A stretch of DNA of 64,000 nucleotides. It comes from Amblyornis subalaris. Taxonomy: Eukaryota; Chordata; Aves; Passeriformes; Ptilonorhynchidae. The DNA is taken from NCBI GenBank assembly GCA_018881555.1, contig JACAXG010000007.1:14923235-14987234 (forward strand), given 5' to 3'. The translations under genes and the position numbers were made by a program. Under the pieces are notes generated by a model. The model was not told the DNA's origin, made no database searches, and worked only from the letters and a program-made list of their open reading frames with translations. Of this stretch, positions 12,706-23,951 are shown piece by piece. The stretch's first letter is position 1. Each line of letters begins with the position of its first letter.

Positions 12706-12931
12706 CCTTTCCTTTCCTTTCCTTTCCTTTCCTTTCCTTTCCTTTCCTTTCCTTTCCTTTCCTTTCCTTTCCTTTCCTTTCCTTTCCTTTCCTTTCCTTT
12801 NNNNNNNNNNNNNNNNNNNNNNNNNNNNNNNNNNNNNNNNCTTTCCTTTCCTTTCCTTTCCTTTCCTTTCCTTTCCTTTCCTTTCCTTTCCTTTCCTTTC
12901 CTTTCCTTTCCTTTCCTTTCCTTTCCTTTCC
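12706..12931. repeat. (CTTTC)n pentanucleotide satellite with assembly gap
   Basis: Near-perfect CCTTT units run from 12706 to 12800, followed by 40 N (12801-12840), then the same unit continues to 12931. The + strand is pure pyrimidine. The gap lies wholly inside the array, so its true length is unknown and 40 N is probably a placeholder. Long overlapping open frames here are artefacts of a 5-base repeat with no stop codon. Confidence 0.97.
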
Positions 12932-15374
12932 CACTTAAAAATAAACAAAGCAAAGAGTTTTCAAGGACTGTGTTTTAAAATATCTACTTCAAATCAATAC
13001 TCAAAAATATTTAGTCAGTTTCAACTTTTTCACTACTGACTTTTACTGCAGATTAAGGGAAGTTCCTGCACTAGTAAATATTAATTAATAAAATTCACAT
13101 TTTCACAACTTTGTCAACAAAACACAAAAAGAAGTCATGGATTTTACCAAACGAGAATTCAAAGAATCTGCATTTAGCTACTCTAGTTTGATCCTAAGCT
13201 CTCTTTCCTAAATATATGTTAGGTCATGTTTCCCAAATGTATTCAGCCATGTGATATGTAGTACCAGCTCATTCATATCAGATGAAGTGTGACTGGAAAT
13301 AAAGCTGGATCTTTTTAAGAAGACACAGTCCTTTGCTCCATATTTCCAAACCAAAATAGCCAAGTTCATTGTATTTTTTGCTACATTTCATTACTGCTCT
13401 TCTTCCTTCTAAGTGAAGACTAATGTAAAGACAATCACTAAAGAAGCAGCAATCATAATACCCTATACTAACTAAATTCAGACTTACGGCTACCCACAGG
13501 AGAAATACATGACAGATCCATTGTTCTGTATTAGCAGGATATTGTCCCAGTATATGAACACATGCAAACTTTGAAGGCTTTGAATATTTAAGGCAAGACA
13601 CTAGTGGCTCATCCCAGTGGGAACCACAGAAAAGGGGAACCTGATTAAATTTAATGTCATTGTCACTTTTTTTTCCATTGCTAAGAATTATATAGGTAGC
13701 CATAGCTACCACACTGTTCAGACACCATGACCACAATATTCTCCCTCAGAGGTTGGCGTCAAGGGCTGAATTATTCACTCCAAGAATGCGATTCATTACT
13801 AGATGTGATTCTCTCAGATTAAAAGATTTGTCAGTACATAAAATACATGTACATATTCTAGCAGCTTATTTTAAAACCACTGTTATGCCCTTGCTAACCT
13901 CAAAAGACACCAATTTTTATTGGTATAACTAAAGTTTGGAGCACATCCGCCCCTGCCCCACTGAGAAAGCTCTGAAGTAACTGAGCAGCCTTTTACTGTT
14001 TACTGTACAGCAAATTATGAAGTCAAAAACTAAGGTAGAAATATGTAGGAGGCTACTTACAGATGATGAAATTAAAATAAGAAGGTTTTTTAAACTAGTT
14101 TCTTAGAAATGTTTGCCTGCTTGAACTGTCCCCTTATCTATTGTTTATTCTGACAGATGAAACCTCAAATAAATATTCTGCTTAACTGTGGAAAGCACAT
14201 AACTCTGTTTCTCCACTGCTGTTGTTGCTAACTCCCATCTCCCTGGACTTGCTTCACAGTGCTATTCCTAAGTTGGATAGACTAATTAGACTCATTTCCA
14301 TCCCAAATAACTTCTGTGAGCATGCCTCATTTACCACTCACTGAGTTACATGAATAAAGAAATGTCTCTATCTACGAGGATCTGCCCAGTGTAAAATGGC
14401 TGGTTCCCCTAACCTGTTTAGGGAATAACATTTTCTCCTGTATGTGATACCAGTAGCCCATTTCATCCTTTTTGCCTTTTTACTCACAAGAAAAATCAAG
14501 TTCTAAAATAAATCTCCAGCTCACAGTGCTGCCAAAGTTTAATACCAGCACCATTCTTTCACTTATGTNGATTGCTCTGACTCAAACCCCAAGTTTTGCT
14601 GAGCTTAGGGATGCAACAGTGCCTGAGCATGAGGTGGGCCGGACCATCAACATTTATGCAACTTGATCTCAACGGGGAAGCNGATGACAGGCAAAGTGGC
14701 AGAGCGCCCTATTCTATTCCCCTAATTGTTTCCAGCGAGCAGTGTATGGCAGGATTATCAGGAAGAGCTGCTAGGTGAGCAGAGAACTGCTCCACTCAGT
14801 GATTTTCTCAAACCCCTTGATCTCTGCTCAGAGTCTGTAGGAGCTGCACAGGATGCTCACTGCAAATCGTGCCATAAAGCTACACAGGGCCCACAGAGAC
14901 AAAATCCAAGAGCAGAGGGANTAAACATGGGTACAAATACTGAATGCCTGTAAACCAGTCTACTTGCCAAAGCTGATAAGCTGATTTTAATGAATGAATC
15001 AAAAACTTTCTCTTTTTTTTTTTTTCTGAAACTGTGTTAGTTGCAGAGAGGNAATTATGTTATGCTTACAGAAGTAAGCATTTATTATGATTTTACAGTA
15101 GTGATTTTGAAAAATTAATTACTCTGTTACGGTTTCCAGAAAGACTTCATATCCATTATCCTATTTTGAATTCAAGAAAGGGATTTCTGAATAATATAGG
15201 TAGTTATTTTGGAGTAGTTAATATCCTAAGTTACCAATANATAATTTAACTATTGCAGCTTCTAACTTGTCAGGTGCCTTTACTCAAATCAGGTATTTTG
15301 TCCTGCAATCATCTCCTTGAAATTAAGGTGCCTACTCACAGCAGACAACTACTGAGCTGAGCTAATGTATCAGC
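12932..15374. other. Intergenic DNA, no gene seen
   Basis: No supportable gene or recognised repeat. The 152-codon minus-strand frame at 13278-13736 matches no family I recognise and has the composition of translated AT-rich non-coding DNA. A T homopolymer lies at about 15013-15025. Confidence 0.5.
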
Positions 15375-15940
15375 AATAGTGTGGCCAGCAGGACCAGGGA
15401 AGGACCTGTCCCTCTGTACTCAGCACTGGTGAGGCTGCACCTCAAATCCTGTGTTCAGTTTGAGGCCNCTCAATATAAGAAAGANATTGAGGTGCTGGAG
15501 TGAGTCCAGAGAAGGGCAGGAGCTGGTGAAGGGTCTGGAGCACAAGTCCAGCTGAGGGAGGTGGAGTTGTTTAGCCTGGAGAAAAGGAGGCTCAGGGGTG
15601 ACATTACTGCTCCCTACAACTGCCTGAAAGGAGGCTGTAGCAAGGTGGGGGGCAGTGTCTTCTTCCAAGTAACAAGCAATAGGACGAGAGGAAATGGCCT
15701 CAAGCTGTACCAGGGGAGTCTTAGATTGGATATTAGGAAAAAAACTTAACAGAAAGAGCTGTCAAGAATTGGACTGCCCAGGAAGTGGTGAAGTCACTAT
15801 CCCAGGAGCTATTTAAAAGCTGTGTAGATGTGGCACATATGCACATGGCTTAGTGGTGGACATGGCTGTGCTGGGTTAATTGTGGAACTCAATNATCTAA
15901 GAAGTCTTCCCAACCTAAATGANTCTGTGATTCTAATGAT
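15375..15940 (+). mobile_element. CR1 LINE fragment (3' end)
   Basis: The sequence follows the avian CR1 3' region: GTGTGGCCAGCAGGACCAGG at the start, then TTTAGCCTGGAGAAAAGGAG, GGAAATGGCCTCAAGCTG, TTAGATTGGATATTAGGAAA, ending in a degenerate ATTCTATG-like tail. It keeps the end of the reverse-transcriptase ORF and the 3' UTR only. It is 5'-truncated, as usual for CR1, and several substitutions show it is inactive. Confidence 0.92.
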
Positions 15941-16793
15941 GAATNAGAATTTAGTAAGACCACTCCATCTAGAAAGATCAAGCACCAAACAGCTTTGGTC
16001 TCTTCAGGAACTGGAGCCAGTGTGGCTTCCAACAGCCATGCTGTTTGCTTAGATAACCCAAATCCCAACAGAACAGCCTGACTTTGTGTCAGCATGTGGG
16101 GCCAGCACTGCCAACACCTGTTGACCTCCTGGAGGGGTGTGCAATCCTGCTGGTGCTCTGGCTGGTCCATCACAAGAGATGGAGCGTGCCCTGCCCCAGG
16201 TAGCGCTGGTGGCGGGGGAGCTACTGGCCCGCCATCCCCTCTCCCCCCATATGGAGGGATGCTTGCACTCTGGAAGCCTCTCTCAACTACAGAAGCAAGA
16301 TAATCAGAAAGCAAATATTGCCCCAATGAGTTTTAAGTCAATACTTTGAGGTGCTGCCTGGCCTATTTGATGACAGCCAGAGGCTGGAGGTCACCTACCT
16401 GTTGATGATGCAGCAGGAGCACAGGAGGCAGTCAGCATTCTTCCTCNCCACTGTTCAGCTAGGTTTGTTTGCCGATTGAGTATGTCAATCACAAAACTCA
16501 TCCCATTTTCTTCACTGGGAGCTTTCTGCTTGTACAAAAAGGAGTGATGCAGAAAATGCCCAATTCTTCTTACTGACAATTCCTATTTTTAGTCCTCCTG
16601 GAAAGCCTTTTGCCTCTCTTGGAAATTTGTGAGAGATAACAGTGATAAATCCGGAGGCAGCCCGAACGGGGTCAGGATTTGGTGCTAAACATTAAAGCTC
16701 CTGTGCACAGCATGAGCGAGAAGGGGATCACAGAGGCCATCGGTGCAAAGCCTGCGGAAAGCCGGCGCCGCTGCTCAGCTCCGCAAAGGAAGC

Positions 16794-16807
16794 CTGGCAT
16801 CTAGTGG
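16794..16807 (-). promoter_or_regulatory. Weak CTCF-like motif
   Basis: The minus strand reads CCACTAGATGCCAG, 13 of 14 positions of the CTCF core CCASYAGRKGGCRS. The miss is at a normally strong G. It lies at the end of a small CpG-rich patch and about 1 kb from a better match in the same orientation. Confidence 0.3.
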
Positions 16808-17828
16808 ACATTTAGCTGTTGCATCACTCCTGCCTTTTTGGTTAGTGGGACTAAAGGCTACCTATACACTGCCCAAAAGTTCATCCTGACCCTCAGTTCG
16901 TGTGCCTGACCGCAAGTTGGAGTCAGCTTTAGTCCTAACTACAGTTAAAAGTTCATGACAACTCTTAAATGTGATCAGCTGCTGCTTAAAAAGTTCAGCT
17001 CTTTTATAAAGAACTCCTTCATGGAACTTGCTTTTGTGCCACACATCCTGTTTTCTGTGGGGTATTTTCCCCACAATGAATGTAAATGTGGAAAAAAAAT
17101 GTCAAAATATATATGAAGAAATCACGCAGGATACCTGCTCAGAATGAGAGATGTAAGACGCAATATCTGTAAAAGGCACTACATGAAAGACTCACATTGT
17201 TATAATTTAATCTCAAATGTATTTTTATTNGTTGTTCCAACAAGACGCAGCCCCTCTGAATTTCTTCTTTCCTTACATTCTGAAGGTAGTTCGAATGCAC
17301 ATTACTCTTTTTGAGAATCAACATTTAAATGCATTATGTTTCTTTTTCTTTCTTTCTTGTTCTTATTCAGAGTTTATTCGAAGCCAAGGTGCAAGCATGT
17401 GTCACGCTGCACAGCTACAATATGCACAAACGATAGAATATGCATGAATGTGCACAAATGCACAAATAGATTTGTTCCTTTCACTTAGTACTTTTCTGTA
17501 TTTACTTATGCTAAGTTGTATCTTATTATACACTAAGCCCTGCTAAAACCCAAAATGATTAGCTTTAAAACGAGGTAGAATGCAACAACAACAGGAGTGA
17601 ACATGATCCATGTAATAATTAAATTATTTTACATTTGTTAATTAAGTAAAGTTGTATTCCATTGGGAGTTTTACAATAGTTTAGATAAAAACTAGAATGA
17701 ATCATTTTTCTCATACCTAATTGAGTAAGACAACTGATGGACCTAAGTCTCTGGAAAAGCCTGAGCAAGAAAAAAAAAGGTGCATCTTTAAGCTGAATTT
17801 GAGGACTTTATAAATGCCGGTGGCAGTT

Positions 17829-17847
17829 TTTCTCCCCCTGGTGGCCA
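17829..17847 (-). promoter_or_regulatory. CTCF-like binding motif
   Basis: The minus strand reads TGGCCACCAGGGGGAGAAA. This matches the long CTCF motif across TGGCCACCAGGGGG and diverges only in the last bases. It lies about 10 kb upstream of the SMARCAD1 promoter. CTCF sites of this strength often mark domain boundaries or loop anchors. Binding is inferred from the motif alone. Confidence 0.55.
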
Positions 17848-18606
17848 GGAGAATGAGCTTGCGTCTGTTCCTAAATCGGCANCATTCCTGTTCCCACTCT
17901 CCCTCCTTACGAGCCTGATGATGAGATTTCTGCCCAAAATGAAAATCGCTAGTGGGCCAGTATTTAGCACAGAAATAACTCTTTGTTATCGACAGCAGTG
18001 GCAAGAGATTTCTCCAGAGTGGCACACAATTAAATTCGTGACATGCAGATGATGGAGCTGCCTTGCTTTGGTGAAAAGTTTTGTCATAATTAGATTGTTT
18101 AACCAAATAGCCATAGAAAAGACAAAGGCCTAAGACTATGTACTTAATTATTTTTGGTCATTTTAAAGGAGAGAATGTACTTTGAAATCATTTGTTTGTA
18201 AAGCTAAGACAAAAGTGACAAAAATGTTAATGACTTCATGAGTATTTGAAAACTGAGCTGTCAGCATACCAGAGAGTTAGAAAATAAGGCACCACAGTAC
18301 TTGCTGGGAATACATAGCAAATAGCTTATGCTATGCAAGCAGTATAATGTGTTTATTTGGGTGTAATGTGCCATGCCAATTAAGAGGCACATTGGTTTTC
18401 ATCCCNAAAGGTTTATTCTGTTTTAATTGAAAATGTCAAAAAAGCCTTAAAATGTGAAGCAAGTCTTCAGAAACCCTCATTAACCATTCCCCTTGCCCTG
18501 CCCTTCAAAAGGAAGTGAACATAAAAAGTCAGAAATGGAAAAAACTCTGGAGATTAATTTTGTGTATTGCCAAGCTTCTTTTGTGCTGGTTCTCACAGTG
18601 GAAACA

Positions 18607-18626
18607 AGGACCTTTTAAAAGGTCCT
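18607..18626. repeat. 20-bp perfect palindrome
   Basis: AGGACCTTTTAAAAGGTCCT equals its own reverse complement. Allowing one bulged A, two further flanking pairs form. No function is recognised. Confidence 0.9.
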
Positions 18627-19510
18627 GTGGTACAGCAACAAACCAGGGAGAACATTGCATTTATATGGGGTCTTGCCCATTGGTTGATAGCTGCTTTATG
18701 GACTGCTTATCAGGTTCATTTCCCCACCTCTGAGGCCAGAGATGCATGAGCTGGGTGATCTCTGTGCTCCGGCTCTTGGCTTTGCTGGGATNGCAGGCGG
18801 AGAAGGAACGTTGCCCATTTCCATGCTGGCCGCGGTTGTCTGCATGTCTTTTTGAAGTTTACCACAAAGTGTGGCTTGCAGCAGGGATAAGAGAACCCCT
18901 GCCAGCCCCAGCCCTCGGCAGACCAGTGGACCCCTGACCTCAGCAACAGCTGCAGTCACTGTCAGGGGCTCGGATGTCTGTCCTTTCCTTTCGNCCCTGA
19001 ACTACAGAGGGGCAGAGACCATGGCGGGAAGAAGAAGCAGGTAGCCAGAGACAGTGGTATCTACCTCTAGAACCTGTAGATTGGTTCATCATAGGTTGAG
19101 AACCAGTCCCTTATTCAGCATTTGCCTCTTCCCTCTTTTTGTTCTTACTTTAAAAGCAGGAGCTGGGGATTTGGGGGTTTGTTACATCCCTAGTAGTCTA
19201 ATTACAACCCATATTGTAAATAGACTCAAACAATGTTTTTTCTCGTTTGACATATGTACATATTGACCAAAGAACACTGTAANGTATTAAAATCAACTGC
19301 ATGGGTTTGTTCACGTGATATTTTTCTCACACTGGAAAAATTAATTGAAAAGCTAAANTAAGGAAAGCTTCCATGAGGTCTGCATGACTTTCTGAGTTGT
19401 CTCGTGTTGTTCTTGTTAAAACTGGTNCAAGAAGACAAATTAAGGAGCTGGGAAAAGTACACTAAGGAAACAGANAAAGAGAGAGAAATAATAATTTTTA
19501 AAATATAGTT

Positions 19511-20675
19511 GGAAGAGGTGGCAGAAGATCATCCAGTTCTTTCTCTGCCTGAAGGCAGGATCAAATATAACTATGTCAGCTTTGACAGATGTTTGCCTAA
19601 CTGGTTCTTAAAAGTTTCTAATGATGACGAATTCACAATCTCACCAGATGTTATACTCCAGTGTTTAATTATCTCTATGGTTTGAAAGAATATCTTAAGC
19701 CTAATGCAATCATTACTTGTTCTATTTTTCATGAAAATAGGGGACAGATGTTCCTCTACCTCTTGCAGTGTTTTTATGTGCACTTGCAGACATATTCTCC
19801 TTGGTATTCTCTGCTTAATATTCAGCATGTCCCATTTATTAAACCTTTCCTTAAAGGCCATGACCTTGAGAAATGAGAATAAACAAGTTTTTCTGAACTT
19901 TCTCCAATTCAACCACAATAAAACAAGCTGTCTGTCCCAAACTATGTCCCAAACTGGACACAGTGCTCTTGCCAGGAAAGAGTAGTCTTGGGGATATTCT
20001 GTTTTAGTACAGCNAAACATGGCATTTCCATTTTTCACCGCGGTGTGACCTGTTGTCATTCCCAGTTCTGCTCCTGCAGAAGAATGGTTATGTAGGCTAT
20101 TTTTTTCCTCACCTGTTATTTATGCCACTTTTTTTGTTGTTTTGGTTTTTTTTGTTGTTGATCCTGAACGGAACAGTGATTTTTGCTGTTGCATAACACG
20201 TAATTTTCTTTTTCTAACAATTTCTTTAATTTGCAAGATCACTTTGAATTTTAATCTTAATTTCTGTGCAGGGCTTCCAGCACACTTACAGTGCTATCTT
20301 AGTTTGGTGTCATCTTCAAATTGGGCACATGAAGTTTGCATCCCCTGACCCGGGTTTTAAATACAAGGATTGGACAGAAACCACGTGAACACCTCCCATA
20401 TGACAGATTCTTCTATGCTGACCACTCACTATTGGGCCATTAATCAATTCTGGAGTTTGATCTGGATTGTGTTTCTATGGCTTATGGGTATGCCATAGCA
20501 TACCCCGAGTTATGGATATGTCATAATCACACANTGCAAAAAGCCTTACTGAAGTCAATACAGATAACATTTGCTCTTTCCTCCATGTTCATAAACCCTC
20601 CTTCCCTGCTTCAAAACAAGTTAAATTGGTTTGACATCGCATTTTCACAAATCCATGCTGGCTGTTGCTCCCTAG
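19511..20675 (-). mobile_element. Ancient CR1/L3-like LINE remnant
   Basis: Blocks in order resemble the reverse complement of an old amniote CR1/L3-type LINE: GATCATCCAGTTCTTTCTCT near 19528, CTTTCTCCAATTCAACCACA near 19899, CAAACTGGACACAGTGCTCT near 19950, TCACTTTGAATTTTAATCTT near 20240, AAGCCTTACTGAAGTCAATA near 20540, and CACAAATCCATGCTGGCTGT near 20647. Divergence is much higher than in the other CR1 copies and segments are missing, so it is old. The 162-codon minus-strand frame at 19571-20059 lies entirely within it and is not a host gene. Confidence 0.78.
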
Positions 20676-23343
20676 GTGTGCGTGTGGGGCGAGTGTGTGG
20701 GTGTGCATTAAGTGATTATAACTTCTTGGCATTTTATTGGCATAATAATTCTCTCTCATTAAAAGTGTTTCAAGCTACAGCTGGTTGTGTCATTGCCCTG
20801 AAAATTATATTTNGCTTTAGACTAAATACAAAATCTCACTACACAGATAGGACATGAAATTCTCATCTTTTCCCCAAATCTGGGAAGCTTTTACTGTGTG
20901 CAAATAGTTAAATGCAGCCTAGTAACAGTAATCCTTTCTTGCAAAGTTTATAATAATATGACAGAGTTGAATTAAATAGCATTTTAAAAATGTTACGTAA
21001 ATCCCAGTTTATCTGTATGAGCTTCTAAATCCTAAAGTTTTAAAGATAGCTTCTTAATGAGATTATCAAGTTTGGAAACAAGAAGTAAAAACATTCCCTA
21101 ATATTAAGACATGTTTTTAGGAATAAGGCTTATTTTCCTGGATCACAATACAAAATGAAGCAAAATGCATTGTTCCAATTACAGAAATAGAAATGAAGGA
21201 ACACTGATNTTAGGAGTGGAAGTGCACCTACACTTAATCTGTTCCTGTGTNCAAAAAGGCATTTACAAAAACCATTACTCCAGCTGGATCTTATATCAAG
21301 ATTTGAAGCAACAAATTATAGTAGGTTATAAAGAAACCTGAGCAAAGTATAAAAACAGCTCAAAGAACTATTTGAGTTTTTCTTTCAGAAAAATAACTGG
21401 TCTGTGTATTTTTAAGATTAGATTATTTTTTATCCAGTGCAGGCAAGGATTCTTTTAGCACTCTGTTTGCAGTAAAATGAGGTTTTAGATTTTAAAAGCA
21501 TGAATTAAACATAAAGGGGCATAAAATAACACATAAATGTATGTAATGAAAGACTGTATACGGCTTGCTCCAGTTTCTTTGAGATTCAGAACAGTGCATG
21601 ACAGAATTCTGCTACTGCTTATGCATATATAAGCACTAATAACACACTAGTGAATAAATTTTATTTTCTTAAGGCCAAATTCTGCTCTTGAAAGATTCTC
21701 TTTCTAGTCCAGTTCAGCCCTTCTCTCTCTCAAAAGTAGCTGGGGAAAAATAGCTAGATCAGGTTTTATAAGTACAATTTGAAAACAAAAAAAAACCCTG
21801 TAAAAATGTTTGGTNCAAATATGTATTTGCTCCTGTGTATTTATTCATGCAAGTTGCTGTGACATTGCTTTGGTGAATTATGGGGACAGTTATATGACTG
21901 CTGGGCTAAAGAACTTTAATTTCCTGTTCACTTTTACTCCGTCAGTTTATGTACTACACAATGTCAAAAATGAACAGCACAGGAGAGTTACAGCAGTGTA
22001 GTGTGACTGAAGTAAGCCGNAAGGTAAGCATGCAAGCACACACTGGAAATGTGCTTGTTTCAGTTGACTCAGGAGCACTAAAATACCTTTTGGCCTGCAC
22101 TTTTGAGGTTATGCTCCTCTCAAAAGGGTTCCTTGAAACAAAAAGGTGATTTGACTGTGATTTGCAAATAATATGGGAGGTCTCAGCCATGGGTGACAAA
22201 CCAAAATCCTTGATAATGATGTATGTTCACACACTTCTGACTCTTCTTTTTGTTCCAAAGCTCATATATTCAGCATTTCAGGCAAAACTGATTCTGATGA
22301 AGCTGCACTTTTAAAAATGTATTTAAATCCTTATGTATTAAATAAACAGCAACCACTGCATTTCATTCTAGCATAATTTTCTGGCCCAATACAGATTCTA
22401 AGTGCTCAGGACACATNAGATGCCATTAAATCAGGGGTGTGGAGGGATGACAAGCTGGGCAGTAGATGATCATCCTTGACTATGCACTATGATGAATGTT
22501 TCAGAGGGTCTAAAGGTAGTCTGCAGTCCAGCAATGAACTCTGCATGGGTGATCTGCTGTGGGAGCAGAATGAAATATGAAACTCGCTGATTGTTCCAAT
22601 GAAACTGCTGTTCCAGCCTTGGGCAGATCGATCTACAATTCAGCTGGTGCTTGTAAGGAACAGATCTGGACAGAAGAAAGCCCTCTTATACAAACCATAG
22701 ATCCAAATGTTTAATGAAACAGCTTTTCATCAGGCAACCTGCAAGGCTAGTTCAGACTGGCCTGCTTCCATTTCTCGGAACAACAAGAGGAAATGTCAAC
22801 TGTAATATCGTAAGGTCCACACCTTCAAGAGGTACAAAACATGGAAGTGACACCAAACTTTGTAGCTGCCACTCACAATACAATTGCTTCTCCAANAGAT
22901 ATGGAAATCAGTAAGGTTTTGTGGTCTTTTGTTTCCTCTGGATTGAATTCCTTATTTCAGCAATTATGCTAGAGCTGGTACTACACACAGTTTAATTTAT
23001 TTNAAGATCATGAATGGACTCTGAGAAAATATACAGCACTTTAAAATCAGTATCCACCTGAAAGTACTAAAAACTCCAGCAGAAGTATCATGGATNCATA
23101 GTTTCTGACAAGTCACAGCCATTTGAGAGCTAGCCAGACTTCTGAATATGTTTAGCTTGATTTCTGAGAAAGCATTTGCCCAAATGAATGAAAAGGGTAA
23201 CAAGCATATTGCCTGAATTTCCACACTCAAGTTTTTCTGTCTCTTGTTTCTTAATCGAATACCTAGAAACTCAAAAAAAAGCAACTAACTACTTCAGAGG
23301 ACAAAAACAAACTAAAATGTGTTCACTTTTCCACAAGTAAAAC

Positions 23344-23393
23344 TATATACATATATATATATACACATACATACATACATACATACATACCAT
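23344..23393. repeat. (TA)n/(CATA)n microsatellite
   Basis: A TA run passes into about seven CATA units, read directly. Confidence 0.9.
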
Positions 23394-23911
23394 AAGATTA
23401 ATCTTGAAATAACAGTACTGGAAATAAATTACCTCAAATAACTTCACGTGAGAAAAAAAAAAAGTAGAAATGTTCTAGAATGATAGTAGGGTAGTAGAGC
23501 AGTTCATGCTCCTAGAAAACATGAACCACACCAGACACTTNTAAAGTATCTTTGTACACACAGAAAAACTATACTTGTATAAAGTAACATCAATATAAAA
23601 CCTGTCACACTACAAAACCAGTGTTAACCTCTTTCCCAAAGGGTCTTATTTTTTTTATTGTTTGCTGAAGAGAAAAAAGCTGTCTATTCAATGGACAGTA
23701 AAAATGAAGAAANCCTTGTGTAAGAGCGGAAGGAGACAGCTCTGGGACAGTTCCCACCTGAGGCCTTACTCTGCAATCATTGTGCAGCTCACACAACANA
23801 ATAGTTTGGATATTCATATATTTAGGTATGGCAAAGTTGCTAGAGCGATGTCATGTACTACGTACAACTCTCATCGCTTTTCCAACTGCAGCTGAATTAG
23901 TTTCAACTTTT

Positions 23912-23951
23912 TAATTTATTATTATTGTTATTATTGTTATTATTATTTATA
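23912..23951. repeat. (ATT)n-rich microsatellite
   Basis: ATT units interrupted by GTT, about 40 bases. Confidence 0.8.

Larger units (their letters stand above)
15941..19510. other. Intergenic DNA with regulatory-like sites, no gene seen
   Basis: No supportable coding gene. It includes a modest CpG cluster at about 16640-16800, two CTCF-like matches (16794-16807 and 17829-17847, both reading on the minus strand) and a 20-bp perfect palindrome at 18607-18626. The open frames in 16094-16349 and 18696-18959 have no recognisable product. Confidence 0.5.

Noticed and set aside
12629..13039. Long overlapping open frames on both strands with repeating SFPFL or KGKER-type translation
   Set aside because: They are translations of the CTTTC satellite through its N gap; a 5-base unit without stops stays open in every frame.
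13278..13736. 152-codon minus-strand open frame
   Set aside because: No recognisable family, no splice-site or start context, and AT-driven composition. No support beyond length.
19571..20059. 162-codon minus-strand open frame
   Set aside because: Lies inside the old CR1/L3-like LINE and does not match the reverse-transcriptase core. It is remnant sequence.
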